A program made the position numbers and the translations under genes. Positions 45,605-53,455 of a stretch of 64,000 bases of DNA are shown here, one piece after another (the first letter of the stretch is position 1; every line of letters starts with the position of its first letter). Source of the DNA: Psychrobacter sp. 4Bb (GTDB lineage Bacteria > Pseudomonadota > Gammaproteobacteria > Pseudomonadales > Moraxellaceae); contig NZ_PJAS01000072.1 of the NCBI RefSeq assembly GCF_002836735.1, positions 62,001 to 126,000 on the forward strand. Reading direction: 5' to 3'. The notes below the pieces were generated by a model. The model searched no databases. It saw nothing but the letters and a program-made list of their open reading frames with translations, and had not been told where the DNA came from.

Positions 45605-45754
45605 TTAAAAAGAGAGTATGTAAGGTGTACTAGAGCCTAAATCGATAAATGGAACTTCATCTGAATATTTATTTTCATATTCAATCATGTCGGCGTTAGC
45701 AACGCTAAACAAACCTAAGCATAGTGTGGTTATAACTAAAGATAGAACTCGCAT
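45605..45754 (-). pseudogene. 5' part of the exported-protein gene split by the element
   Basis: ATG 45754 with AAGGA 6-7 nt upstream. Signal peptide RVLSLVITTLCLGLFSVANA, then DMIEYENKYSDEVPFIDLGS. After SSTPY the frame runs into element sequence (ILSF) and stops at 45605. The downstream half lies at 34195-34566. Order, strand and protein context agree, so this is one gene interrupted by the ~11-kb insertion. Confidence 0.78.
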
Positions 45755-45930
45755 CTTGTATCCTTTTTTATTTGGAATATCATTACTAGCGCTTATTAAG
45801 CCTCTAGAAGTGAAGGTAGACTAAATACAATGGAAGTAAATATTCAAGATATTTAGAATGTTGATCCGTAAGCATTCTAAATTCCATTTAATAGCAATTT
45901 TTTATTTCTTTCTATAAGTAACTAAAATCA

Positions 45931-46473
45931 TCACTTACAAGCGGCATTAACTGTGTGTTCTATAATACTGCCCGCTTGAGCAGTTTTCATTTTAACTGCT
46001 GATACATCTTCCCATGGGCAGTTCATTAATTTTCTATCATTGTGATCATAGAAAACACTATTGCGCGATCCATAAGTTTTTGTAGCACAATTTACAATTA
46101 TCTCACTCGCTATGTAATCTCCAGGAGTAAAAGTATAGTCTGTATTACGCAATGCTGAAAAAACAGCTTGACCTAGGCGTTCTGGTTTTAAGTAAACAAC
46201 TCTACTGTTATATCTTACGATACTGCCTGATTTTTTTATTGATGGTTTATTAATATCAACATGATACTCAGGTGCGTTCTTTGGAACTTCATATGCAGTA
46301 ACCCATCCTTGTGAATCCATTTGATGCTTGACTGGTGTAGACAATAAACTCTTGCCTATATCTTGCATAGATGAAGAGATGAATTGCCCCATACTTGCTG
46401 TAGGGTTTGTACTAGTTGCAGAGCAACCTGTTAAAAGTATAGCTAAAGTACAAAAAACTCCTAACTCTTTCAT
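45931..46473 (-). CDS. Lipoprotein, surface-adhesin-E-like
   Basis: 180 residues with a lipoprotein signal peptide (GVFCTLAILLTGC, lipobox Cys at 17). The mature part has SRVVYLKPERLGQAVFSALR and EIIVNCATKTYGSRNSVFYD. The NCA...Y pattern resembles the small surface-adhesin-E-like proteins, so it is likely anchored in the outer or inner membrane facing the periplasm. It lies about 180 nt upstream of the interrupted, similar-looking gene and may be its paralog. Confidence 0.7.
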   Translation of the reverse strand: MKELGVFCTLAILLTGCSATSTNPTASMGQFISSSMQDIGKSLLSTPVKHQMDSQGWVTAYEVPKNAPEYHVDINKPSIKKSGSIVRYNSRVVYLKPERLGQAVFSALRNTDYTFTPGDYIASEIIVNCATKTYGSRNSVFYDHNDRKLMNCPWEDVSAVKMKTAQAGSIIEHTVNAACK

Positions 46474-46706
46474 AAAGATATCTCTAACGTTGTATTAATG
46501 TTAGTGAGTATTATAGTGAACTTATGTGCATTTTAATATTCTTTTTATAATTAAATGATATGTCACAGTCTTCTTGAGCTAACTGTACTTTTTCAATAAA
46601 CGCTTATATAGTTAGATTAATATAAGAAAGATATAGTCTGCCTAATATAAAATTTTTGTAGCCATGTCTGAGTAAGCAAAATAAGCAAGAAAGAAGTTTA
46701 CCAGTC

Positions 46707-46725
46707 ACGCATCATGATGATGCGT
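46707..46725. promoter_or_regulatory. Hairpin/operator upstream of the RES gene
   Basis: Perfect 8-bp inverted repeat ACGCATCA-TGA-TGATGCGT, 28 nt before the chosen RES start. It could be an operator or an mRNA leader hairpin. Confidence 0.45.
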
Positions 46726-46752
46726 ATTCATTTTATTGAATTAAGGGTAGTT

Positions 46753-48033
46753 ATGAGTTATGTATGTTCAAGCTGTATTAACATAGAGTCTATAAGAAAA
46801 GAAGATGTTTATTCTTTAGAAAAAAAGTTATGTTCTTATTGTAATAAAAATAAAATAGAAGTAATCGATAAGGATATTGTAATCACATTATTGAAATCGA
46901 GATTTGTAGAAGCTGTTGTTCCATTTTCTGAATGCAGTGAACATGAACAAGGAATGTATTTTTTTGCTCATGATGACAAGTTAAGTCCGTCAGAAATTTT
47001 TAATATGATGGATTGGTTAGAGCTTGGTTCAGAAGACTTCAAAAATGATTTGTGCTGCGAGATTGAAAAAATCTTAGGTAGTGAGGATGATCTATTTGTT
47101 TACAATGACGGCACATTAGATGAAGGGAATGAATATGAGGCTAAATGGGATGCTTTTATCAGATCAATACATCATAAGCATAGGTTCTTTAATAATAATG
47201 CAAAAACCTTCTTAGACTCATTGTTTTCATTAATACATGAGAATGGAAAAATTATTGATACTATGGTTTTTGAATTAAATCCAAATATCTCTATATTTAG
47301 GGCAAGGATTGCAAATACAGTAAAAGAAAGAACCGAAATTTATAGTAATCCTGCTAGTCAACTTGGTGCAGCTCCAGCTAGTTTGGCTGGCGAGCAGCGC
47401 ATGACACCTACAGGGATTTCGGCATTTTATGCTTCAGACAGTCGAGAAACCTGCTTTAGTGAAGTACGTGCCACTACAGGAGATATAGTCATGTCTGCTG
47501 AATTTAGAGCTACCAACACTCTAAGACTTTTAGATCTAAGTAAGTTAAAAAAAGTAAGTCAGATGAGTGTTTGTCCTTTCGATAAGGATTTTTTAGACAA
47601 ATCTCATAAGTCTTACTTCATTCAAAGATTGGTATTTTTACTTTCCAAACCTGCATCTCAAAGGAAAAACTCTATCTATCTTGAAACTCAAGTAATATTT
47701 GAATATTTTCGTACATACTTTAGTGAAAACATACATGGAATTGCATTTAATTCAGTGCAGAACGGTATGGAAGGTATGAATGTTGCTTTGTTCCCAGAGT
47801 ATTCCAAGGTAAGTTTATTTTCATATAGTAATAAAGAGATTGTTAGTTGTGAAGAACATGTAAATGGAGAGTTTGACTCTTATTTGTATGAGATAAAAAC
47901 AGGAATTGAAAATAATTTTTCAATAAAAAAAGATGAGTGCCTAAGATTTATTGATGGATCTGTATTATTGCATCATGTTATCGCAGTAAAAACCCTAACT
48001 AGAAAGTTTGAAGTAGATGGATATGTAGAATAG
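46753..48033 (+). CDS. RES-domain protein with zinc-binding N-terminus
   Basis: 426 residues from ATG 46753 (AAGGG site; an earlier in-frame ATG at 46714 is less likely). N-terminal CxxC pairs (CSSC, CSYC) and an acidic helical domain (about 30-150) precede a RES domain from about 180: ISIFRARIANTVKE, LGAAPASLAGEQRMTPTGIS and FYASDSRETCFSEVRATTGD. RES toxins degrade NAD+ or ADP-ribosylate; the Arg and Glu positions look intact. Unlike small RES/Xre toxin-antitoxin pairs it has a long N-domain and no antitoxin next to it. It may be a stand-alone defence effector (inference). Confidence 0.75.
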   Translation: MSYVCSSCINIESIRKEDVYSLEKKLCSYCNKNKIEVIDKDIVITLLKSRFVEAVVPFSECSEHEQGMYFFAHDDKLSPSEIFNMMDWLELGSEDFKNDLCCEIEKILGSEDDLFVYNDGTLDEGNEYEAKWDAFIRSIHHKHRFFNNNAKTFLDSLFSLIHENGKIIDTMVFELNPNISIFRARIANTVKERTEIYSNPASQLGAAPASLAGEQRMTPTGISAFYASDSRETCFSEVRATTGDIVMSAEFRATNTLRLLDLSKLKKVSQMSVCPFDKDFLDKSHKSYFIQRLVFLLSKPASQRKNSIYLETQVIFEYFRTYFSENIHGIAFNSVQNGMEGMNVALFPEYSKVSLFSYSNKEIVSCEEHVNGEFDSYLYEIKTGIENNFSIKKDECLRFIDGSVLLHHVIAVKTLTRKFEVDGYVE

Positions 48034-48060
48034 TAAATTATCTTATTCAGATAAATGTAA

Positions 48061-48068
48061 TGTATATT
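48061..48068. repeat. Target-site duplication, left copy
   Basis: TGTATATT, identical to 49371-49378 on the other side of the IS256-family copy. Confidence 0.9.
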
Positions 48069-49370
48069 GAGCCCATCCCAGATTCTGTGTAACTGCCATT
48101 TAGATTAAATGCTTACTGATACGGTCATCAAACATAATCATAAAACGATTCAGAGCAGACGTCCAGTTACGGATTGGCATCGACCACTTTTTGGATGCCT
48201 GCTGGGTTGCTAAGTACACCACTTTGAATGCTGCCTGATCAGATGGGAACACCTTACGCTTATTCACCGCTGTCCGAATCACGCTGTTTAAAGACTCAAT
48301 AGCATTGGTGGTATAAATCACTTTTCTGATGTCTTTAGGATACTCGAAGAACACCGTTAAGCCCTCCCAGTTATTACGCCAAGACTTGATGACATGCGGA
48401 TACTCTTTGCCCCATACCTCATTAAAATGCTCAAGGTTGGCCTCTGCTATCTCAAGCGTATCAGCGCCGTAGATGGCCTTTAAATCAGCCGCTATGGCCT
48501 TCTTATCTGTCCAAGGTACAAACTTCATTGAATAGCGCACCATGTGTACGATACACAGCTGAACCTTGGCTTTGGGATAAACCGTATTGATGGCATCAGG
48601 GAAGCCCTTTAAGCCGTCGACACAGGCAATGAGGATATCTTGTACCCCGCGGTTTTGTAGTTCAGTGAGAACACCCAGCCAGAACTTAGCGCCTTCATTC
48701 TCTGATAACCACATACCAAGCAGCTCTTTTTTACCGTCAAGCCCCACGCCTAGCGCCAGATAGATAGCCTTGTTGATGATCTGCTTGTCTTGACGTACTT
48801 TGACGACGATGCAGTCCAAATAGACGATAGGATAAACACTGCTCAGTGGCCGGTTCTGCCAAGCGGTGATGTCGTCTAAGATATTATCGGTGACTCTTGA
48901 AACCAAGCTGCTTGAGATGTCGACATCGTAGAGCTCTTTAATGCTCTCTACGATCTCAGTGGTGGTTTGACCCTTGGCGTAAAGGAATATGATTTTATCA
49001 TCAAGACCTGAGATACGGGTTTGATGCTTACTAACGAGTACAGGCTCAAAGTCACCATGACGGTCTCTTGGGGTGGATATCTCAAGCTCGCCTGTGTCAC
49101 TTCGGACGGTCTTTTTAGTGTGCCCGTTGCGCTTGTTAGGCTTATCCGCCTTTTGATGCTTGGGATAGCCGAGATGGTCTTCCATCTCGGCTTCAAGTGC
49201 GGTGTCGATAAAGGATTGCATGAGCTGCTTTTGGAAGTCTTTGATGTTATCAAAGCTTTTCATGCTACCAGCCATTTGCTCGGCCAGTTTTTTAATGTCA
49301 GATTGAGTAGTCATTGCTTATTCTCCTGTTATTGGATTATAAGCAGTTACACAGTTTTTAGGAAACTCCC
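48069..49370 (-). mobile_element. IS256-family insertion sequence, complete, 1302 bp
   Basis: Imperfect terminal inverted repeats of about 28 bp whose inner 12 bp (CTGTGTAACTGC) are identical: 48069-48096 and 49343-49370. It is flanked by an exact 8-bp duplication TGTATATT (48061-48068 and 49371-49378), as expected for this family. The intact transposase and perfect duplication indicate a recent insertion. Confidence 0.95.
48100..49314 (-). CDS. IS256-family (mutator-type) transposase
   Basis: 404 residues, full length. The DDE residues are seen in VYLDCIVVKV, LIACVDGLKGFPDAI and TTNAIESLNSVIRTAVNKRK, the last being the family signature region. The N-terminal ALEAEMEDHLGYPKHQKAD segment is also typical. 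No frameshift. It sits between the RES gene and a strong hairpin. Confidence 0.96.
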   Translation of the reverse strand: MTTQSDIKKLAEQMAGSMKSFDNIKDFQKQLMQSFIDTALEAEMEDHLGYPKHQKADKPNKRNGHTKKTVRSDTGELEISTPRDRHGDFEPVLVSKHQTRISGLDDKIIFLYAKGQTTTEIVESIKELYDVDISSSLVSRVTDNILDDITAWQNRPLSSVYPIVYLDCIVVKVRQDKQIINKAIYLALGVGLDGKKELLGMWLSENEGAKFWLGVLTELQNRGVQDILIACVDGLKGFPDAINTVYPKAKVQLCIVHMVRYSMKFVPWTDKKAIAADLKAIYGADTLEIAEANLEHFNEVWGKEYPHVIKSWRNNWEGLTVFFEYPKDIRKVIYTTNAIESLNSVIRTAVNKRKVFPSDQAAFKVVYLATQQASKKWSMPIRNWTSALNRFMIMFDDRISKHLI

Positions 49371-49378
49371 TGTATATT
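49371..49378. repeat. Target-site duplication, right copy
   Basis: TGTATATT, the second copy of the 8-bp duplication. Confidence 0.9.
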
Positions 49379-49433
49379 ATGTAATCCATGTAATTTTTCA
49401 AATTGCTAGTCTACAACTCTTTAAACATAAGAG

Positions 49434-49466
49434 ACTTCAGATTACTTTTTATAAGTAATCTGAAGT
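49434..49466 (+). terminator. Perfect 14-bp hairpin, probable terminator of the RES gene
   Basis: ACTTCAGATTACTT (49434-49447), 5-nt loop, AAGTAATCTGAAGT (49453-49466). There is no clean U-run. Without the IS it would lie about 90 nt after the RES stop, so it probably belonged to that transcription unit. The rest of 49379-49800 is AT-rich with no gene. Confidence 0.5.
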
Positions 49467-49702
49467 AATAATTCTTATGGTATATACATAAACATCTGAT
49501 TCTATTAGCAATATCTCTTATATAAATATTACATACTATACATGTATTCAATTACTTCAAACTTACTTAGAAATTACAAAATACTTTCTTTAAAATCAAT
49601 AACCTTACATCTATTACATGATTCTTATATTACCCCTAAAATTATAAAAACCTTCAAAACCATGCCTTATCTACTAACAAATTTTTATATATGAAATATT
49701 AT

Positions 49703-49722
49703 CATGGGCTATTCATGGGCTA
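49703..49722 (+). promoter_or_regulatory. Putative arm-type integrase sites, right end
   Basis: CATGGGCTA twice in direct orientation with 11-bp spacing (49703-49711, 49714-49722), about 85 nt inside attR. They match the TGGGCT motifs at the left end. Confidence 0.5.
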
Positions 49723-49806
49723 CAACTTCCCTACGAATAAAACATTAAGTAATTGATATATATAAATTATTTAAAAAAATAAAATTAATATAGGTTGAGT
49801 AGTGAA

Positions 49807-49841
49807 TTCGAGTCTCTCCAGCCCCACCATTTTCGGATAGT
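49807..49841 (+). repeat. attR: second copy of the 35-bp tRNA-Leu 3' repeat
   Basis: Identical to 18401-18435. Only the T-loop to CCA part of a tRNA is present, so this is not a functional tRNA gene. It marks the right border of the island. Confidence 0.93.
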
Positions 49842-49862
49842 ACATCTTAGACCAAATATCAA

Positions 49863-49888
49863 AACCTGCTTTTAGCAGGTTTTTTTGT
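49863..49888 (+). terminator. Original tRNA-Leu terminator, now beyond attR
   Basis: AACCTGCT-TTT-AGCAGGTT followed by TTTTTG, homologous to but diverged from the copy at 18462. It is chromosome-side, separated from its tRNA by the island. Confidence 0.8.
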
Positions 49889-50041
49889 GTCTGAAATTTG
49901 GTATTAGAACTATAAAACATCTTATTAAAAGTATTAATCTACTTTTCTAACCTTTATAAATCCTTTAACACTTCATCCATACGCTAATAGCGACACTCTA
50001 CCCTCTGAATCAATGCTTTCATGCACCTACCATAGACAGAA

Positions 50042-50440
50042 CTAATTAATAGAAAGGTTTTCCTCACTATCATTGAATAATGCACTACGTTGATTTTTAC
50101 GAAGAGCTTCACGTTGAATGATATTTTTCGCATCGACTTTTTCTAAAGGCAATCTTGTTTCGCGAGAAAGATCGCCATCTGCTATTAAGGATAAATAACG
50201 AGAACAACAAACTCTTAAAAAAGAAGTAAAATTGCCAATATCATGATCAGCATCGAGAGATTCAAGGTATAGCTTAGTGATCAGTTGATTAACCGTCATT
50301 TGATCACGGAATGACAACTCTTCTAATATATCCCAAAAAAATACTTCTAAACGAATTGAAGTGACAACGCCCTGAATTCGAAGTGATTTGGTTTTAGAGC
50401 TCCACAAGCTGTCATCAGCACTAATAAAAAGTTGGCACAT
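50042..50440 (-). CDS. Ribbon-helix-helix domain protein
   Basis: 132 residues. SIRLEVFFWDILEELSFRDQ, then MTVNQLITKLYLE and NFTSFLRVCCSRYLSLI match the RHH_4 type (beta strand plus two helices and a C-terminal helix), a DNA-binding fold of uncharacterized regulators. GAGAGGA lies 6 nt before ATG 50440. It is the first core gene outside the island. Confidence 0.75.
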   Translation of the reverse strand: MCQLFISADDSLWSSKTKSLRIQGVVTSIRLEVFFWDILEELSFRDQMTVNQLITKLYLESLDADHDIGNFTSFLRVCCSRYLSLIADGDLSRETRLPLEKVDAKNIIQREALRKNQRSALFNDSEENLSIN

Positions 50441-50497
50441 ATATATCCTCTCTCGATACTAGAGTCTATTGAATATTCAACAGCCCCGAATTCAAGC

Positions 50498-51055
50498 TTA
50501 TAGCAAGGCAACAAACTGCTTTAGCATCGCTGGGTGGGCAGGCCATGCAGGTGCCGTTACCAGTTGGCCGTCTGTAATAGCGCCATCCATAGGTAACGTG
50601 ACATACTCAGCGCCAGCCATTTCTATTTCTGGCTGACACGCAGGATAAGCAGATACTTTTTTACCCTTCAATACGCCAGCAGCCGTCAGCATTTGTGGCC
50701 CATGACAAACCGATGCAATTGGTTTATCAGTATTTGCGAAATGCTGAATCATTGCAATGACCTTAGCATTCAAGCGCAAGTATTCTGGCGCACGTCCACC
50801 TGGTAAATACAAAGCATCGTAATCTTCTACATTGATATCAGCAAAAGACGCATTAAGAACAAAGTTATGACCGCGTTTTTCGGTATAAGTTTGATCACCT
50901 TCAAAATCGTGTATTGAGGTAGCAATGCTATCACCTGCAACCTTATCTGGGCAGACCGCATCAACCTCATGTCCTATCGCTAGTAGCGCTTGGAACGGAA
51001 CCATGTTTTCATAGTCTTCAACAAAATCACCGGTAATGATAAGTACTTTAGCCAT
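50498..51055 (-). CDS. DJ-1/PfpI family protein (YhbO/PfpI-like)
   Basis: 185 residues from ATG 51055 (GTGAGA site); an in-frame start at 51151 would add 32 residues with no counterpart in the family. [20 protein letters not shown] and the nucleophile elbow [15 protein letters not shown] with catalytic Cys before His are diagnostic. [13 protein letters not shown] carries the conserved acidic region. Relatives are cytosolic deglycase- or protease-like stress proteins; the precise activity is open. Confidence 0.88.
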   Translation of the reverse strand: MAKVLIITGDFVEDYENMVPFQALLAIGHEVDAVCPDKVAGDSIATSIHDFEGDQTYTEKRGHNFVLNASFADINVEDYDALYLPGGRAPEYLRLNAKVIAMIQHFANTDKPIASVCHGPQMLTAAGVLKGKKVSAYPACQPEIEMAGAEYVTLPMDGAITDGQLVTAPAWPAHPAMLKQFVALL

Positions 51056-51225
51056 GATATTCTCACTGTATTGTAATAAAACACTGTAATGAAATACGGG
51101 AACCCAAATTAGTTTATAGCGACTTCGCTTAAAATGAGCCTGAATATCCATTCAAACATAAAAAACAACGACTAGGTAATATGTGAATACTACAAACAAT
51201 CACTTTTTAAAATAAAATAATAAAT

Positions 51226-52266
51226 TCAGCTATTTTCTAATAACTTTAAATCTATCAATATCTTATCCATCTTCTGATACCGCTTCTCTACACGCTTCGC
51301 CAATGCTTTTTCGACCATATATTGATAGTGACTGTATTCTGCTGACAACGTTGGAATGGGTTGTTGGCAATGCTGAATCGCCCACGCTTTCGATTTCTCA
51401 TTGCTATTGGCGCTTACTTTAAACGGGCGTTTTCCTGTTAGTATCTCAACCATCATTACGCCAAACGCGTAGATATCACTCTGTATAGTTGCACTCTGTC
51501 CTTGCCAGCGCTCAGGTGCGAGATACGCTGGTGTGCCAGCAGGATTTGGTTGGCTATTATCCACCATCATACGTTGTGATAAAGCAAAATCAGTGAGTAA
51601 CAATCTAGGAGTCAGACTATTACTCATAGTATCTACTGGCCAATTATCGTCAGAACCTTCAAGCAAAATATTGCTAGGTTTAATATCATTATGTAGCCAG
51701 CCAGCCTGATGCAAATTGGCTATCAAGTGTGCAGACTTCATGATGAAATGATGCTTTTGTGACGCTATTAGTGACAGGTGTTTTGAAGCGGTCAGCTGAC
51801 TCGCCAAGCTACCATTAGAGTAATAAGGCATAACAACAATTATTAGCTTTTGAGGCTGCTCTAGTATTTGAACGTTTACACAATGATGAGCCAATAGTGG
51901 CGGTGCAATAGCATTATCTTTGATTTTCGATGAAGCATTTACAGCAGCTAAAATATCCGCTTCATGAGTTAAATCAGAAGCGATAGGATAAGCGCCATCA
52001 CTCAACTGCCATTTAATCATCACGCTACCAAATTGTGGATGCTGGGCGCGCGTTAGACCTTGGAAGTAAGTATTGTCGATATGTTGCGTTTTGGCATCTT
52101 GCGTTTGTTCTGTGCTTTGCTGAGCAATACGTTGATGCACTATCTCCCTAAAATCTTGTGCGTCCAGTTCTTGGTTAATAATAGGCAATAGCTGCATCGC
52201 CTGCGCTTGCAAGGCTTGCGTAATAGGCGGATTACTGGCACTATTTTCCATGGTATTGTTTCTCAT
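51226..52266 (-). CDS. Serine/threonine protein kinase (Hanks type)
   Basis: 346 residues. The catalytic loop is WLHNDIKPSNILLEG; the metal loop is DFA rather than DFG (LLLTDFALSQRM). The activation/P+1 segment is GTPAYLAPERW, then DIYAFGVMMVEILTGKRPF. The glycine-rich loop is poorly conserved. No TM helix, so cytosolic. Start ATG 52266, or ATG 52251 five codons in. Its divergent neighbour is a DUF815 ATPase gene. Substrate unknown. Confidence 0.85.
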   Translation of the reverse strand: MRNNTMENSASNPPITQALQAQAMQLLPIINQELDAQDFREIVHQRIAQQSTEQTQDAKTQHIDNTYFQGLTRAQHPQFGSVMIKWQLSDGAYPIASDLTHEADILAAVNASSKIKDNAIAPPLLAHHCVNVQILEQPQKLIIVVMPYYSNGSLASQLTASKHLSLIASQKHHFIMKSAHLIANLHQAGWLHNDIKPSNILLEGSDDNWPVDTMSNSLTPRLLLTDFALSQRMMVDNSQPNPAGTPAYLAPERWQGQSATIQSDIYAFGVMMVEILTGKRPFKVSANSNEKSKAWAIQHCQQPIPTLSAEYSHYQYMVEKALAKRVEKRYQKMDKILIDLKLLENS

Positions 52267-52443
52267 AATATAGTGAGATTATTGCCTTCCCATTCGTATC
52301 ATTTCCAAAGATAATAATAGCGCGAATAATGATTACAAGTACTACGATTACTAGGTACTAAGATTGTAGGCACTGAAATTTCAGCAGCGTTAATTGTATT
52401 TTTGGGTATGGTATTAAAGACAACCTTAATTGCTAGAGCCACT

Positions 52444-53415
52444 ATGTCCCAACCAAATATCCCAACCATGCCATCTGACCAACCTACTTATGCCCTACCT
52501 GCACCGTTGTTAGACTTACTCAGTCAATACTTACAAGAGCGAGTCACACCAACTATTGAAATCGATCCAAGCCAGCTTGCTTATCGCTGGGTCGGTGGAC
52601 GCACTGGTCACCTGCAACCTTTGTCGGTCAACCTGTTTTTGAGCTTAGATGACTTGCATGGTATCGATACACAAAAGTCGAAACTGGTACAAAACACCCG
52701 TCAGTTTATTAAAGGTTACCCTGCCAACCATGTATTGATGTCAGGTACACGTGGTGCCGGTAAATCATCATTGATTCGCGCTTTGCTACAAGCCCATCAT
52801 AGTGAAGGCTTGCGTATTATTGAGGTTGCCCGCGATGATCTGCAAGTATTGGATAAGATTCGTGCTGCTATTAATGCCCTACCAGCAGATTGTCATTGCC
52901 GCTATATCGTATACTGTGATGACCTCGCTTTTAATGGTCAAGACGAAAGCTATCGTGCGCTAAAGAGCGTGCTCGATGGCTCGCTAGACTCTGAGCAAGA
53001 CAAACTACTGGTCTACGCCACCAGTAATCGCCGTCGCTTGCTACCGCAGATGATGAAAGACAATGTCGATATCTATAATGGGCAGACGGATGAAGTCAAT
53101 CCCTATGAGGCCATTGATGAAACCGTGTCATTATCAGATCGATTCGGTTTGTCCCTCACCTTCCATCCTATGGATCAGCAGACTTATCTGCATATCGTTC
53201 AGCATTATCTGAATTTAGAGCAGCAAAAAATCTCAGCTGATATGGATAATGATGCTAAGGACATTTTAGCAAGTCAGTCTATGCCTGATAAGATCAGAAA
53301 AGATGCGCTACGTTGGGCCTCTGAACGTGGTGGTCGCTCAGGACGAGTTGCTTACCAGTTCAGCCGCTTTTGGAGTGGTGAAACACAATTGGCTATCGAA
53401 GACAGTAAGCGCTAG
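52444..53415 (+). CDS. DUF815-family AAA ATPase
   Basis: 323 residues from ATG 52444; TTG 52402 and ATG 52408 are possible earlier starts. A helical N-part is followed by an AAA core: Walker A MSGTRGAGKSSLIRALL, Walker B CRYIVYCDDLAF, sensor VYATSNRRRLLP and an ERFGL-like SDRFGLSLTF. Cytoplasmic, conserved in many bacteria, function unknown. It converges on the RNase Z gene. Confidence 0.88.
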   Translation: MSQPNIPTMPSDQPTYALPAPLLDLLSQYLQERVTPTIEIDPSQLAYRWVGGRTGHLQPLSVNLFLSLDDLHGIDTQKSKLVQNTRQFIKGYPANHVLMSGTRGAGKSSLIRALLQAHHSEGLRIIEVARDDLQVLDKIRAAINALPADCHCRYIVYCDDLAFNGQDESYRALKSVLDGSLDSEQDKLLVYATSNRRRLLPQMMKDNVDIYNGQTDEVNPYEAIDETVSLSDRFGLSLTFHPMDQQTYLHIVQHYLNLEQQKISADMDNDAKDILASQSMPDKIRKDALRWASERGGRSGRVAYQFSRFWSGETQLAIEDSKR

Positions 53416-53455
53416 GTCATATTTAACGCTAAATCATATCTAAGCTTAACGATCT

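Larger units (their letters stand above)
34570..45606 (-). mobile_element. ~11-kb element: three tyrosine recombinases plus restriction cassette
   Basis: Bounded by the two halves of the interrupted gene. The ends share an imperfect inverted repeat. Read inward, the left end is TACACATTACATTGG...GTGGTGACATGACATAA (from ~34570). The right end, on the other strand, is TACACATATTACATAATAA...AGTGACATAA (from ~45605). Contents, all leftward: recombinases of 421, 575 and 672 residues, a 149-residue coiled-coil protein, then a three-gene restriction-modification cassette as cargo. This resembles Tn554-type elements (TnpA, TnpB, TnpC) and 'recombinase in trio' elements. Exact ends are uncertain by about 10 bp. 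Confidence 0.75.
18401..49841. mobile_element. Composite genomic island integrated at tRNA-Leu(TAG), ~31.4 kb
   Basis: Bounded by a 35-bp identical repeat that begins in the T loop of tRNA-Leu and runs 12 nt past CCA. Inside are a mobilization block, P2-like tail remnants, a primase, an integrase, restriction-like modules, an IS256-family copy and many orphan genes. Both flanks are ordinary core chromosome (ntrC; pfpI-like to gyrA). The integrase gene is central rather than next to an att site because later insertions (about 34.57-45.61 kb and 48069-49370) and cargo lie to its right. Confidence 0.9.

Noticed and set aside
49021..49458. 145-codon rightward frame over the IS end
   Set aside because: Antisense to the transposase and crossing the IS terminus and target duplication, so not a conserved unit.
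49807..49841. Possible second tRNA-Leu
   Set aside because: Only the T loop to CCA is present; no acceptor 5' strand, D arm or anticodon arm upstream. It is attR.
18401..49841. CRISPR arrays or tandem repeat arrays in the island
   Set aside because: I looked for regularly spaced direct repeats and saw none; the repeats present are att, arm-type and terminal motifs.
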